From positions 1 through 39,042 of the forward strand of contig NZ_FCOX02000065.1 of the NCBI RefSeq assembly GCF_900044055.2: 39,042 bases of DNA. The letters are read 5' to 3'. How positions within the stretch are numbered: position 1 is the first letter of the stretch; each line of letters starts with the position of its first letter. The DNA is from Caballeronia calidae. GTDB lineage: Bacteria; Pseudomonadota; Gammaproteobacteria; Burkholderiales; Burkholderiaceae. This document shows, piece after piece, positions 8,085-17,049 of the stretch. The notes beneath the pieces were generated by a model. It was given only the letters and a program-made list of their open reading frames with translations. It ran no database searches and was not told where the DNA came from. The translations under genes and the position numbers were made by a program.

Positions 8085-9140
8085 TCAGCGCGACGCGGCC
8101 AGCGCGCGCACGTCATCGACGAAGCGCTCGACGGTCTCCCGCTGCGTGTCCCACGCGCACATCAGACGGCAGCCGCCCGAGCCGATGAACTGATAGAAGC
8201 GCCAGCCCTTCGCGCGCAGCGCCGAAGCGACCTGCGCCGGCAGCTCGGCGAACACCGCGTTCGATTCGGGCTTGAAAAGCATGCTCACGCCGGGGATATC
8301 GACGAGGCGCTCGGCCATCAGTTGCGCCATCGCGTTCGCGTGGCGCGCGTTGCGCAGCCACACATCGTTGTCGAGCAGGCCGAGCCACGGCGCGGAGATG
8401 AAGCGCATCTTCGACGCGAGCTGTCCCGCCTGCTTCAGGCGATACGCGAAATCGGCGGCGAGCGCCTTGTCGAAGAACACGACCGCCTCGCCCACCGGCA
8501 AGCCGTTTTTCGTGCCGCCGAAGCACAGCACGTCGACGCCCGCGCGCCACGTGATTTCCGAAGGATGCACGTTCAGCGTCGCGACCGCATTCGCGAAACG
8601 CGCGCCGTCCATATGCACCTTCAGATGCCGGCGCTTCGCGATGGCCGCGATCGCGCGGATCTCCTCGACGGTGTACACGGTGCCGACTTCCGTCGCCTGC
8701 GTGAGCGCGACGACCTTCGGCTTCGGATAGTGGATGTCCGCGCGCTTCGTGACGAGCTCCTCGATCGCATCGGGCGTGAGCTTGCCGTTCTCGCCCTTCG
8801 CGGTGAGGAGCTTCGAGCCGCCGGAGAAGAACTCGGGGCCGCCGCATTCGTCGGTTTCGATATGCGCGAGCTCGTGGCAGATCACCGAGTGATACGACTG
8901 ACACAGCGACGCGAGCGCGAGCGAATTCGCCGCCGTGCCGTTGAACACGAAGAAGACTTCGCAGTCGGTCTGGAAGAGATCGCGGATGCGGTCGCAGACC
9001 TGGGCGGTCCACGAATCGTCGCCGTAGGCGGGCTCGTGGCCGCTCGTGTTGGCCTGAATCAGCGCTTGCAGCGCTTCGGGGCAGATGCCCGCGTAGTTGT
9101 CGGAGGCGAAATGCTGGGTCGGGTCCGTGGGCGCTGTCAT
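8085..9140 (-). CDS. ltaE: Low-specificity L-threonine aldolase
   Basis: A 351-residue PLP-dependent fold type I enzyme that splits L-threonine or allo-threonine to glycine and acetaldehyde. Visible are FASDNYAGICPEALQAL at the N-terminus, the FVFNGTAANSLAL phosphate-binding block, CHELAHIETDECGG, HMDGARFANAVATL with the PLP-ring Asp, and FGGTKNGLPVGEAV with the probable Schiff-base Lys. The ATG at 9140 starts a protein of family length; the 17-codon upstream extension looks random. No strong ribosome binding site is visible. The acetaldehyde released could be a substrate for the iron alcohol dehydrogenase next door, but this is speculation from position. Confidence 0.92.
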   Translation of the reverse strand: MTAPTDPTQHFASDNYAGICPEALQALIQANTSGHEPAYGDDSWTAQVCDRIRDLFQTDCEVFFVFNGTAANSLALASLCQSYHSVICHELAHIETDECGGPEFFSGGSKLLTAKGENGKLTPDAIEELVTKRADIHYPKPKVVALTQATEVGTVYTVEEIRAIAAIAKRRHLKVHMDGARFANAVATLNVHPSEITWRAGVDVLCFGGTKNGLPVGEAVVFFDKALAADFAYRLKQAGQLASKMRFISAPWLGLLDNDVWLRNARHANAMAQLMAERLVDIPGVSMLFKPESNAVFAELPAQVASALRAKGWRFYQFIGSGGCRLMCAWDTQRETVERFVDDVRALAASR

Positions 9141-9236
9141 GGGGTCGCTGTGATGGCCAGTTGGAACGCAGCGCGCGCGTGCGGATAGCACGCGCGCGCC
9201 GGCAATCCGGCCATTCTAGCGGTTCGTCGAAAGTCG

Positions 9237-9482
9237 CTACTTGGTGTTCGGCGCGCTCGCGGCGTTGGCCTGCTGCGCCTCCTGCGCCTTCTTCTCTTTC
9301 TTGCTGGCCTCGTGATGCCCGATCGCGCAGCCACCGACCGCGCCCGCCGTGCCGTGTCCGCCCGCGACGTGCCCCGCCACGCCGCCGACGGCCGCGCCCT
9401 TCAGACAGCCTTCCGCCTGCGCTGCGCCCGTTGCGACGAGCATCGCCGAAGCCAGAATGACCGATGCGAGTGTGCGATTCAT
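9237..9482 (-). CDS. Small exported glycine-zipper protein
   Basis: An 81-residue protein with a clear signal peptide (hydrophobic SVILASAMLVATGAAQA with an AxA cleavage site), then a glycine/alanine-rich zipper (GAAVGGVAGHVAGGHG followed by AGAVGGCAIGHH) and a charged, Ala-rich tail. AGGGAG lies just upstream of the ATG at 9482 and supports this start. It resembles small glycine-zipper envelope proteins that are common in Burkholderiales, but no function is known. It lies between ltaE and alaS on the same strand, with the alaS terminator upstream of it. Confidence 0.75.
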   Translation of the reverse strand: MNRTLASVILASAMLVATGAAQAEGCLKGAAVGGVAGHVAGGHGTAGAVGGCAIGHHEASKKEKKAQEAQQANAASAPNTK

Positions 9483-9547
9483 ATGTCGTCTCCCTTGTGT
9501 CGATTGAACCTCACGGGAAGACGCACGCGCCATGCCTGACAGCGTGT

Positions 9548-9584
9548 AAAGAAAAACGGCCCGATCTTCGTCAGACCGAGCCGT
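9548..9584 (-). terminator. Intrinsic terminator of alaS
   Basis: Read on the minus strand, ACGGCTCGGTC (9584 downward) pairs with GATCGGGCCGT around a short loop, with one mismatch, and is followed at once by TTTTTCTTT (9555-9548). It begins 24 bp past the alaS stop. Hairpin plus U-tract in this orientation is a standard Rho-independent terminator. Confidence 0.8.
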
Positions 9585-9607
9585 TGATACGGGAACGCGA
9601 GAAGCGC

Positions 9608-12232
9608 TTAAAGCTGCTGCTGCACCCAGTTCGTGACACCCGCGAGCGCGGCCGGCAGATTCGCCGGTTCCGTGCCGCCCGCCTGCGCCATGTCCGGACG
9701 GCCGCCGCCCTTGCCGCCGACCTGCTGCGCGACGAAGTTGACGAGCTCGCCCGCCTTCACCTTCTTCGACGCATCCGGCGTCACGCCCGCGATCAGGCTG
9801 ACCTTGCCGCCATCGACCGATGCCAGCACGATGGCCGCGCTCTTCAGCTTGTCCTTCAGCTTGTCGACGGTTTCGCGCAGCGTCTTCACGTCCGCACCTT
9901 CGAGCTGCGCGGCGAGCACCTGCACGCCCGATACATCGACGGCCTGCGACACGAGTTCATCGCCCTGGCTCGCAGCAAGCTTCGACTTCAACGCGCCGAG
10001 TTCCTTCTCCAGCGACTTCACGTGCTCCTGGACCTGTGCGATACGCTGCGTGAGTTCCGCAGGCTGCGCCTTCAGCACGCCCGCCGCCGCGTTGATGCGC
10101 TCGTCGAGCTCCTGCACGTAGCGCACGGCGTTGTCGCCGGTGATCGCCTCGACGCGGCGAATGCCCGCCGCGACGCCGCCTTCCATCACGATCTTGAAGA
10201 AGCCGATGTCGCCCGTGCGCTGCACGTGCGTGCCGCCACAGAGCTCGCGCGAGAAGCCGAGATCGAGCACGCGCACGGTGTCGCCGTACTTCTCGCCGAA
10301 GAGCGCCATTGCGCCGCCCTTCACGGCTTCGTCGTAAGGCATCACGCGCACGACGCCCGGCGCGTTCGCGATGATCTCGTTGTTCACGATCTGCTCGACG
10401 CGGCGGATTTCGTCGTCCGTCATCGGCGCGTTGTGCGCGAAGTCGAAGCGGGTTTTATCGGCATCGACGAGCGAGCCCTTCTGCTGCACGTGGCCGCCGA
10501 GCACTTCGCGCAGCGCCTTGTGCATCAGGTGCGTGGCCGAGTGATTGCGCGCGGTGCGGCCGCGGCGCACGCCGTCGATTTCCGCCTTCACGACGTCGCC
10601 GACCTTGAGCGTGCCCTGCTCGACCGTGCCGTGATGACCGACGACATCGGCCTGCACCTTCAGCGTATCCGCGACGGCGAAGCGCACGTTCGCGTTCGCG
10701 AGCACGCCCTGATCGCCGACCTGGCCGCCGCTTTCCGCGTAGAACGGCGTGTGATCGAGCACGACGACCGCCTGCTGGCCGCTCTTCGCTTCGTTCACCG
10801 ATGCGCCTTCGACATACAACGCGAGAATCTTCGCGTCGTCGAAGATTTCCTTCTCGTAGCCGTGGAACGTGGACTTCGCGCCCGAATAGTCGAGGCCCGC
10901 CGCAATCTTGAACTTGCCCGCCGCGCGCGCCTGATCGCGCTGACGCGCCATGGCATCGTCGAACGCGGGTTCGTCGACGGTCACGCCGCGCTCGCGGCAC
11001 ACGTCCGCCGTGAGGTCGAGCGGGAAGCCGTAGGTATCGTGCAACTTGAACGCGAGTTCGCCGTCCAGTTGCTTCACGCCCTTCTTTTCCAGATCGGCCA
11101 GTTCGCCTTCCAGAATGGACATGCCGTGTTCGATGGTCTCGAAGAAGCGCTCTTCTTCCTGACGGAGAACATCGGTGACGCGCTGTTGCGCATCCGCGAG
11201 TTCCGGATAGGCCGCGCCCATTTCCGCGACGAGATCCGCCACCAGCTTGTGGAAGAACGCGCCCTTCTTGCCGAGCTTGTAGCCGTGACGGATCGCGCGG
11301 CGCACGATACGGCGCAGCACGTAGCCGCGGCCTTCGTTGCCGGGAATCACGCCGTCGACGATCAGGAACGAGCATGCGCGGATATGGTCCGCGATGACCT
11401 TCAGCGAGTTGTTTTCCAGATCCGGCGTGTTCGTTTCACGCGCCGCGGCCTTGATGAGGTTCTGGAACAGATCGATTTCGTAGTTGCTGTGCACGTGCTG
11501 CAGCACGGCGGCGAGACGCTCGAGGCCCATGCCCGTGTCGACGCACTGCTTGGGCAGCGGCGTCATGTTGCCCTGCGCGTCGCGGTTGAACTGCATGAAC
11601 ACGAGATTCCAGATCTCGATGAAGCGGTCGCCGTCTTCTTCAGGCGATCCCGGCGGGCCGCCCCAGATTTCCGGGCCGTGGTCGTAGAACACTTCCGAGC
11701 ACGGGCCGCAGGGGCCGGTGTCGGCCATCTGCCAGAAGTTGTCCGATGCGTAGCGCGCGCCCTTGTTGTCGCCGATGCGGATGATGCGCTCGACCGGCAC
11801 GCCGATTTCCTTCGCCCAGATATCGAAGGCTTCGTCGTCTTCCTTGTAGACCGTGACCGTGAGCTTTTCCGCCGGCAGGCTATAGACCTTCGTCAGCAGT
11901 TCCCAGCAGTAATGGATCGCGTCGCGCTTGAAGTAATCGCCGAACGAGAAGTTGCCGAGCATCTCGAAGAACGTGTGATGCCGCGCCGTGTAACCGACGT
12001 TCTCGAGGTCGTTGTGCTTGCCGCCCGCGCGCACGCTGCGCTGCGCGGTGGTCGCGCGCGAGTACGGTCGCGATTCGCTGCCCAGGAACACGTCCTTGAA
12101 CTGGACCATGCCCGAGTTGGTGAAGAGCAGCGTCGGGTCGTTGCCGGGCACGAGGCTCGACGAACGCACGATCGTGTGGCCCTTCGATTCGAAAAACTTC
12201 AGGAATTTCTCGCGTATTTCGGCGGCTTTCAT
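9608..12232 (-). CDS. alaS: Alanine-tRNA ligase
   Basis: An 874-residue class II synthetase that charges tRNA-Ala; the E. coli enzyme is about the same length. The order is: catalytic core starting MKAAEIREKFLKFFESKGHT, tRNA-recognition domain, editing domain with zinc ligands H564 and H568 (HSATH) and C665 and H669 (CGGTH), and a C-terminal C-Ala domain with GGKGGGRPDMAQAGG. The ATG at 12232 is the conserved start. The frame stays open for another 1.3 kb upstream, but that part is antisense to the CoA-transferase gene and not conserved. A TATAAT box lies 86 bp upstream and an intrinsic terminator follows. Confidence 0.98.
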   Translation of the reverse strand: MKAAEIREKFLKFFESKGHTIVRSSSLVPGNDPTLLFTNSGMVQFKDVFLGSESRPYSRATTAQRSVRAGGKHNDLENVGYTARHHTFFEMLGNFSFGDYFKRDAIHYCWELLTKVYSLPAEKLTVTVYKEDDEAFDIWAKEIGVPVERIIRIGDNKGARYASDNFWQMADTGPCGPCSEVFYDHGPEIWGGPPGSPEEDGDRFIEIWNLVFMQFNRDAQGNMTPLPKQCVDTGMGLERLAAVLQHVHSNYEIDLFQNLIKAAARETNTPDLENNSLKVIADHIRACSFLIVDGVIPGNEGRGYVLRRIVRRAIRHGYKLGKKGAFFHKLVADLVAEMGAAYPELADAQQRVTDVLRQEEERFFETIEHGMSILEGELADLEKKGVKQLDGELAFKLHDTYGFPLDLTADVCRERGVTVDEPAFDDAMARQRDQARAAGKFKIAAGLDYSGAKSTFHGYEKEIFDDAKILALYVEGASVNEAKSGQQAVVVLDHTPFYAESGGQVGDQGVLANANVRFAVADTLKVQADVVGHHGTVEQGTLKVGDVVKAEIDGVRRGRTARNHSATHLMHKALREVLGGHVQQKGSLVDADKTRFDFAHNAPMTDDEIRRVEQIVNNEIIANAPGVVRVMPYDEAVKGGAMALFGEKYGDTVRVLDLGFSRELCGGTHVQRTGDIGFFKIVMEGGVAAGIRRVEAITGDNAVRYVQELDERINAAAGVLKAQPAELTQRIAQVQEHVKSLEKELGALKSKLAASQGDELVSQAVDVSGVQVLAAQLEGADVKTLRETVDKLKDKLKSAAIVLASVDGGKVSLIAGVTPDASKKVKAGELVNFVAQQVGGKGGGRPDMAQAGGTEPANLPAALAGVTNWVQQQL

Positions 12233-12317
12233 AGCGTACGGGGCGTGTCTTCGGTTCTTTGAGGTGCCCGCGGGCGGCTTTTGGCGAGCGCTGCCGGCGG
12301 AACAAGGGTGATTGTCG

Positions 12318-12323
12318 ATTATA
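12318..12323 (-). promoter_or_regulatory. Probable -10 box of the alaS promoter
   Basis: On the minus strand the perfect -10 hexamer TATAAT occurs in the context CCCGTATAATCGAC, 86 bp before the alaS ATG, in the 213-bp gap shared with the divergent CoA-transferase gene. No good -35 hexamer is seen at 16-18 bp, so the assignment rests on the -10 match and position. Confidence 0.5.
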
Positions 12324-12382
12324 CGGGATTCGCCGCGCCTGGCCGGGCGCGCGGCGTGTCGGTCGGGCCGTCCGGTATCGCG

Positions 12383-12401
12383 CGCACAGCGGTTCTGTGC
12401 G
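12383..12401. other. Inverted repeat between alaS and the CoA-transferase gene
   Basis: CGCACAG at 12383-12389 and CTGTGCG at 12395-12401 form a perfect 7-bp dyad with a 5-bp centre. It lies 45 bp before the CoA-transferase ATG and could be an operator or a leader hairpin. There is no direct evidence for either. Confidence 0.35.
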
Positions 12402-12445
12402 ACAGTCGCAATCCGGAGACACAACCTGAGCGAGCGACAGATCGA

Positions 12446-13666
12446 ATGGGAGCCTTGAGCCATATCCGCGTGCTGGACCTGACCCGCGTGCTGGCGGGAC
12501 CGTGGTGCGCGCAGACGCTCGCCGATTTCGGCGCGGACGTCATCAAGATCGAGCGGCCCGAAACCGGCGACGACACGCGCCACTGGGGCCCGCCCTACCT
12601 CAAAACGCCCGCCGGCGAGGACACGCACGAAGCCGCGTACTATCTCGCGGCGAACCGCAACAAACGTTCGGTGACGGTGGATATCGCCACGCCGGAAGGC
12701 CAGCAGATCGTGCGCGAGCTGGCCGCGCAAAGCGACGTCGTCCTGGAGAATTACAAGGCCGGACAACTCAAGAAGTACGGGCTCGACTATGAGTCGCTGA
12801 AGGCGGTGAAGCCGGACATCGTCTATTGCTCGGTCACCGGATTCGGGCAGACAGGGCCGTATGCGTCGCGCGCGGGCTACGACTTCATCGTGCAGGGTAT
12901 CGGCGGGTTCATGAGCATCACCGGCGAGCGCGACGGCCAGCCGGGCGGCGGCCCGCAAAAGGCGGGCGTGGCGATCGCCGACCTGATGACCGGCATGTAC
13001 GCGACCATCGGCGTGCTCACCGCGCTCGCGCATCGCGACCGCACGGGCGAAGGGCAATACATCGACATGGCGCTGCTCGACGTGCAGGTCGCGATGCTCG
13101 CCAACATGAACACCAACTTTCTCGCGAGCGGCAAGCCGCCGGTGCGCTGGGGCAACGCGCATCCGAACATCGTGCCGTATCAGACCTTCCAGACGAGCGA
13201 TGGCTGGATCATCGTCGCGGTGGGCAACGACGGGCAGTTCCGCAAGTTCGTCGAAGTCGGCGGGCGGGCGGAACTGGCGGACGATGCGCGTTTCGCGGCC
13301 AATCCCTCGCGCGTGCGCAATCGCGATGTGCTCGTGCCGATTCTCGCGGACATGGTGCGTCTGAAGGGCAAGCACGCGTGGATCGCGGAGCTCGAGGCCG
13401 CGGGCGTGCCGTGCGGGCCGATCAACGATCTCGGCGAAGTGTTCGAGGACCCGCAGGTGCTCGCGCGCAGGATGCAGATCGAACTGCCGCATCCGACGGC
13501 GGGCAGCGTGAAGCTCGTCGCGAGCCCGATCAAGATGAGCGCGACGCCGCCCGAGGCGCGCACGCATCCGCCGCTCCTGGGCGAGCACACGTCGAGCGTG
13601 CTCGCCGATGTGCTCGGCTACGACGAGGCGAAGATCGCGCGGCTGCGGGAAGCGAAGGCGATCTGA
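12446..13666 (+). CDS. Class III CoA-transferase (CaiB/BaiF, formyl-CoA transferase family)
   Basis: A 406-residue protein that moves CoA between carboxylic acids through an aspartyl-CoA ester. The N-terminus VLDLTRVLAGPWCAQTLADF and the nearby FGADVIKIERPETGDD are textbook for the family. The catalytic Asp is likely D179 in AIADLMTGM. Further blocks are NRNKRSVTVDI and VPCGPINDLGEVFEDPQV. The ATG at 12446 starts exactly at the conserved N-terminus. The acyl substrate cannot be told from sequence; Burkholderiales carry many paralogues. It is divergent from alaS and meets a small lipoprotein gene tail to tail with a 4-bp gap. Confidence 0.93.
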   Translation: MGALSHIRVLDLTRVLAGPWCAQTLADFGADVIKIERPETGDDTRHWGPPYLKTPAGEDTHEAAYYLAANRNKRSVTVDIATPEGQQIVRELAAQSDVVLENYKAGQLKKYGLDYESLKAVKPDIVYCSVTGFGQTGPYASRAGYDFIVQGIGGFMSITGERDGQPGGGPQKAGVAIADLMTGMYATIGVLTALAHRDRTGEGQYIDMALLDVQVAMLANMNTNFLASGKPPVRWGNAHPNIVPYQTFQTSDGWIIVAVGNDGQFRKFVEVGGRAELADDARFAANPSRVRNRDVLVPILADMVRLKGKHAWIAELEAAGVPCGPINDLGEVFEDPQVLARRMQIELPHPTAGSVKLVASPIKMSATPPEARTHPPLLGEHTSSVLADVLGYDEAKIARLREAKAI

Positions 13667-13670
13667 AGCG

Positions 13671-13883
13671 TTATCGGACGCCCGCGCCGATCAGCCCGCC
13701 CGCCGCCGCGCCCGCGACGGTGCCGATGGGCCCGCCCGTGACCAGATAGCCGAGCGCGCCGCCCGCGGCCGCGCCGACTCCGGCGTGCGCCTGCTGGCGC
13801 GATACGTTCGCGCAGGCCGCGAGGCTGGAGACGAGCGCGGCTGCGGCGGCGAACTTGAGCGTCGTGAGAGCGATCTTCTTCAT
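13671..13883 (-). CDS. Small glycine-zipper lipoprotein
   Basis: A 70-residue protein with a lipoprotein signal: a hydrophobic stretch and lipobox LAAC, with Cys24 as the probable lipid attachment site. The mature part holds GVGAAAGGALGYLVTGG followed by GTVAGAAAGGLIGAG, a glycine-zipper membrane-interacting motif of the kind seen in osmotically induced (OsmB-like) and other envelope lipoproteins. The ATG at 13883 follows an AAGGAAG-type ribosome binding site. It faces the CoA-transferase gene tail to tail. The role is unknown. Confidence 0.8.
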   Translation of the reverse strand: MKKIALTTLKFAAAAALVSSLAACANVSRQQAHAGVGAAAGGALGYLVTGGPIGTVAGAAAGGLIGAGVR

Positions 13884-14264
13884 GATGGGCTTCCTTGTTT
13901 TTTCGTTGTGATGTGTCGTGCTTTTTGCGCATCTCCGCACCTTGGAACAGGCGCGATCGATGCAGGCGAGCCGATCTTAAGAGCCCGCGCACAGCCCTTT
14001 CAACGCGATTTACGTCCCGTTACGGCGGTTACGAAGCGCATCGCGACCCGTAAACCATGTAACGGAACCGCGAACGGCACGTCTGTGTGCGTCGCGCGAC
14101 GAAACGGCCGTCACGCGCTTTCGAAAGCCCTCGCAGCCTGCTCCGGACAGTTGCGTAAGGTAGAATCGACCCAATATTCAAGGCATTCGTACGCGTTGCC
14201 TGTCCCAAGGAACGCTTCCCGAACCGATCACGCGCGCGAGCGCATCCGCTGGCACCTTTTCCGC
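13884..14264. other. 381-bp intergenic region upstream of glnS
   Basis: No gene is recognised. It must hold the divergent promoters of the glycine-zipper lipoprotein and glnS. Between 14017 and 14065 it has several GTTAC/GTAAC elements, including the inverted pair CCGTTAC (14017-14023) and GTAACGG (14059-14065). A TAGAAT hexamer at 14161 is a possible -10 for glnS, but no convincing -35 accompanies it. Confidence 0.5.
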
Positions 14265-15974
14265 ATGAACACCGATCGCAACGACGCTCCGGCGCCATCC
14301 AATTTCATTCGCAACATCATCGAAGACGACAACCGCTCCGGCAAATGGTCGCAGCGGGTCGAGACGCGCTTCCCGCCCGAGCCGAACGGCTATCTGCACA
14401 TCGGCCATGCGAAGAGCATCTGCGTGAACTTCGGCCTCGCCGAGGCTTACGGCGGCGTGTGCCATCTGCGCTTCGACGATACGAATCCCGAGAAGGAAAG
14501 CGTCGAGTACGTCGATTCGATCATCGACGCCGTGAAATGGCTCGGCTTCGACTGGAACAAGGACGGCGCCGAGCACAAGTATTTCGCGAGCGACTACTAC
14601 GACAAGCTGTACGAGTTCGCCGAGATGCTCATCCAGAAGGGCCAGGCGTATGTCGACAGCCAGACCGCCGAAGAGATGCGCGCGACGCGCGGCTCGGCCA
14701 TCGAAGCCGGCATCAACTCGCCGTATCGCGACCGCTCGCCCGAAGAGAACCTCGACCTCTTCCGCCGCATGAAGGCGGGCGAGTTCAAGGAAGGCGAGCA
14801 CGTGCTGCGCGCGAAGATCGACATGGCGTCGCCGAACTTCAACATGCGCGATCCGGTGATCTACCGCATCCGCTTCGCGCATCACTACCGCACCGGCGAC
14901 AAGTGGTGCATCTACCCGATGTACGACTACGCGCACTGCGTGTCGGACGCGATCGAAAACATCACGCATTCGCTCTGCACGCTGGAGTTCGAGGATCACC
15001 GGCCGCTCTACGACTGGTTCCTCGCGCAGCTCGCGAACGACGGCGTGTTTCAACGTCCGCTGCCGCAGCAAATCGAGTTTTCGCGCCTGAATCTCACGTA
15101 TGCGATCACGAGCAAGCGCAAGCTGCTGCAGCTCGTGCAGGACGCGCACGTCGAGGGCTGGGACGATCCGCGCATGCCGACCATCGTCGGCGTGCGCCGG
15201 CGCGGCTTCACGCCGGAAAGCATTCGTTTGATGGTCGAGCGCGTCGGCGTGACGAAGGTCGATTCGTGGATCGACATGAGCATCCTCGAAGGCGCATTGC
15301 GCGACGATCTCGACGAGAAAGCGCCGCGCGCAATCGCAGTGCTCGATCCGCTGAAGCTCATCATCGACAACTATCCGGAAGGACAGAGCGAGGAATGCAG
15401 CGCGCCGGTGCATCCGCATCACGCGGATCGCGGCGTGCGCACGTTCCCGTTCTCGCGTGAGTTGTGGATCGAGCGCGAGGACTTCCAGGAAACGCCGCCG
15501 AAGGGCTATTTCCGGCTCTTCCCGGGCAACAAGGTGCGCCTCAAGTACGGCTTCGTCGTGGAATGCACGGGCGCGGACAAGGACGAGAACGGCAACGTGA
15601 TCGCCGTCCGCTGCAACTACTTCCCGGACAGCAAGTCGGGCACCGAAGGCGCGAACAACTACAAGGTGAAGGGCACGATTCACTGGGTCAGCGCGGCGAC
15701 CGCCTACGCTGCCGAAGTGCGCATCTACGACCGTCTCTTCAAGGAGCCGCAACCGGGCGCGGGCGGCGCGGAGTTTCTGGATGCGCTGAATCCGGATTCG
15801 AAGCGCGTCGTGAACGCATATCTCGAGCCGAGCGCGCGCGAGGCGAACGCTGAAGACCGCTTCCAGTTCGAGCGCCACGGCTATTTCGTCGCGGACCGCG
15901 TCGATTCGCAGCCGGGCAAGCCCGTGTTCAACCGCATCGTCAGCCTGCGCGACAGCTGGGGCAAGCCCGCCTGA
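14265..15974 (+). CDS. glnS: Glutamine-tRNA ligase
   Basis: A 569-residue class I synthetase that charges tRNA-Gln directly. The ATP-binding PEPNGYLHIGHAKSI (HIGH at residues 45-48) is exact, and the KMSKS-type loop appears as ITSKRKLLQLV near residue 285. The recognition block RFDDTNPEKE and the C-terminal beta-barrel anticodon domain are present. The ATG at 14265 gives the expected N-terminus; upstream codons in the same frame are intergenic. It is probably monocistronic, followed by a strong hairpin. The minus-strand open frame across it is only a shadow of codon bias. Confidence 0.98.
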   Translation: MNTDRNDAPAPSNFIRNIIEDDNRSGKWSQRVETRFPPEPNGYLHIGHAKSICVNFGLAEAYGGVCHLRFDDTNPEKESVEYVDSIIDAVKWLGFDWNKDGAEHKYFASDYYDKLYEFAEMLIQKGQAYVDSQTAEEMRATRGSAIEAGINSPYRDRSPEENLDLFRRMKAGEFKEGEHVLRAKIDMASPNFNMRDPVIYRIRFAHHYRTGDKWCIYPMYDYAHCVSDAIENITHSLCTLEFEDHRPLYDWFLAQLANDGVFQRPLPQQIEFSRLNLTYAITSKRKLLQLVQDAHVEGWDDPRMPTIVGVRRRGFTPESIRLMVERVGVTKVDSWIDMSILEGALRDDLDEKAPRAIAVLDPLKLIIDNYPEGQSEECSAPVHPHHADRGVRTFPFSRELWIEREDFQETPPKGYFRLFPGNKVRLKYGFVVECTGADKDENGNVIAVRCNYFPDSKSGTEGANNYKVKGTIHWVSAATAYAAEVRIYDRLFKEPQPGAGGAEFLDALNPDSKRVVNAYLEPSAREANAEDRFQFERHGYFVADRVDSQPGKPVFNRIVSLRDSWGKPA

Positions 15975-15988
15975 CAGCAACGTGACGA

Positions 15989-16014
15989 AAGCGCCGCGCG
16001 GCCACGCGGCGCTT
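15989..16014 (+). terminator. Hairpin after glnS
   Basis: AAGCGCCGCG at 15989-15998 and CGCGGCGCTT at 16005-16014 form a perfect 10-bp stem with a 6-base loop, 14 bp past the glnS stop. There is no U-tract beyond TT, so it may be a weak terminator or an mRNA 3'-end stabiliser before the downstream binding-protein gene. Confidence 0.55.
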
Positions 16015-16059
16015 CGCTGCATCGGCATCAAGTCGCACGCCGCTTCTAACGAGGACATC

Positions 16060-17049
16060 ATGAAGCCGCCGCAGTCCTTCGCGCACCGATCACGGGCGCA
16101 ACGAAATGCCGCCCTCGCCGCTTCGCTCACGCTTGCGCTCGCATTCCCATCCGCCGGCGCGCACGCCGCCACCGCCACTGCCTCCGAAATCGCCGCGGCG
16201 CAGGCCGCCGTCGATCAGATGCCGCCCTCCGCGACGTTGCGCAAGATCGCCGAGAACGGCGCGATCGTGCTCGGCACGCGCGAATCGTCGGTGCCGTTCT
16301 CGTACACGGTGAAGCAGCAGCCGGTCGGCTATTCCTACGACATCGCGCTGAAAGTCGTCGACGAGATCAAGAAGCGCCTCAAGATGCCGAATCTCGCGGT
16401 GAAAAACGTGCAGGTCACGTCGGCGAACCGCATCTCGTATGTCGTGAACAATCAGGTCGATCTCGAATGCGGCTCGACCGCGCACGTGGCCGAGCGCGAT
16501 CCGCTCGTCGCATTCTCGAACAGCTTCTTTCAGTACGGCATTCGCATGGCCGTGAAGAAGAAGTCGGGCATTCGCGATTACAACGACCTCGCGAACAAGA
16601 CCGTCGCGACCACGGCGGGCACGTCGGACGAGCGGATGCTGAGGCAGATGAGCATCGACAGGAAGCTGAATCTGCGCATCATCAGCGCGCGCGATCACGC
16701 CGAAGGGTTCGCGGCGCTCAGGTCGGATCGCGCGGTCGCGTTCGTGATGGACGACCCGCTGCTCTACGGCAAGATCGCGCAGGAAGGCGCGGCGCGCAAC
16801 GAGTACATGGTGACGGGCGCATCGCTTGCGAACGAGACCTACGGCTGCATGATGAGAAAGGGCGACCCGGTATTCAAGCGCATCGTCGACGATGTGATCG
16901 CGAACATGCAGCGCTCGGGCGAAGCGACGAAGCTCTACGACACCTGGTTCATGCGGCCCATTCCGCCGGACGGCATCAACCTGCAGTTCCCGATGTCGCC
17001 GGAAATGAAGGCGCTCTTCGCCAATCCCAACGACCGCACGGCCGAGTAG
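16060..17049 (+). CDS. Periplasmic amino-acid ABC transporter binding protein (GltI-like)
   Basis: A 329-residue solute-binding protein of family 3. It has a long signal peptide (basic start, then AALAASLTLALAFPSAGAHA), followed by LRKIAENGAIVLGTRESSVPFSYTV split by the usual PVGYSYDIALKVVDEIKK. The block ISYVVNNQVDLECGSTAH is typical of glutamate/aspartate binders, as is the Tyr-Gly-containing NETYGCMMRKGDP near the end. The ATG at 16060 has GAGGA a few bases upstream. No transporter permease or ATPase gene follows, so it is an orphan here; its stop touches the stop of the Nudix gene on the other strand. Glutamate/aspartate is the best guess for the ligand. Confidence 0.9.
   Translation: MKPPQSFAHRSRAQRNAALAASLTLALAFPSAGAHAATATASEIAAAQAAVDQMPPSATLRKIAENGAIVLGTRESSVPFSYTVKQQPVGYSYDIALKVVDEIKKRLKMPNLAVKNVQVTSANRISYVVNNQVDLECGSTAHVAERDPLVAFSNSFFQYGIRMAVKKKSGIRDYNDLANKTVATTAGTSDERMLRQMSIDRKLNLRIISARDHAEGFAALRSDRAVAFVMDDPLLYGKIAQEGAARNEYMVTGASLANETYGCMMRKGDPVFKRIVDDVIANMQRSGEATKLYDTWFMRPIPPDGINLQFPMSPEMKALFANPNDRTAE

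Noticed and set aside
9464..12262. A 932-codon open frame on the plus strand, opposite alaS
   Set aside because: It is a codon-bias shadow of alaS: Arg/Ala/His-rich, no domain resemblance, and alaS is certain on the other strand.
12233..13588. Upstream extension of the alaS frame that would give a 1326-residue fusion
   Set aside because: The extra part is antisense to the CoA-transferase gene and looks like shadow sequence; the alaS start at 12232 matches the family and has its own -10 box.
14178..16178. A 666-codon minus-strand frame opposite glnS
   Set aside because: Shadow of glnS with typical reverse-frame composition.
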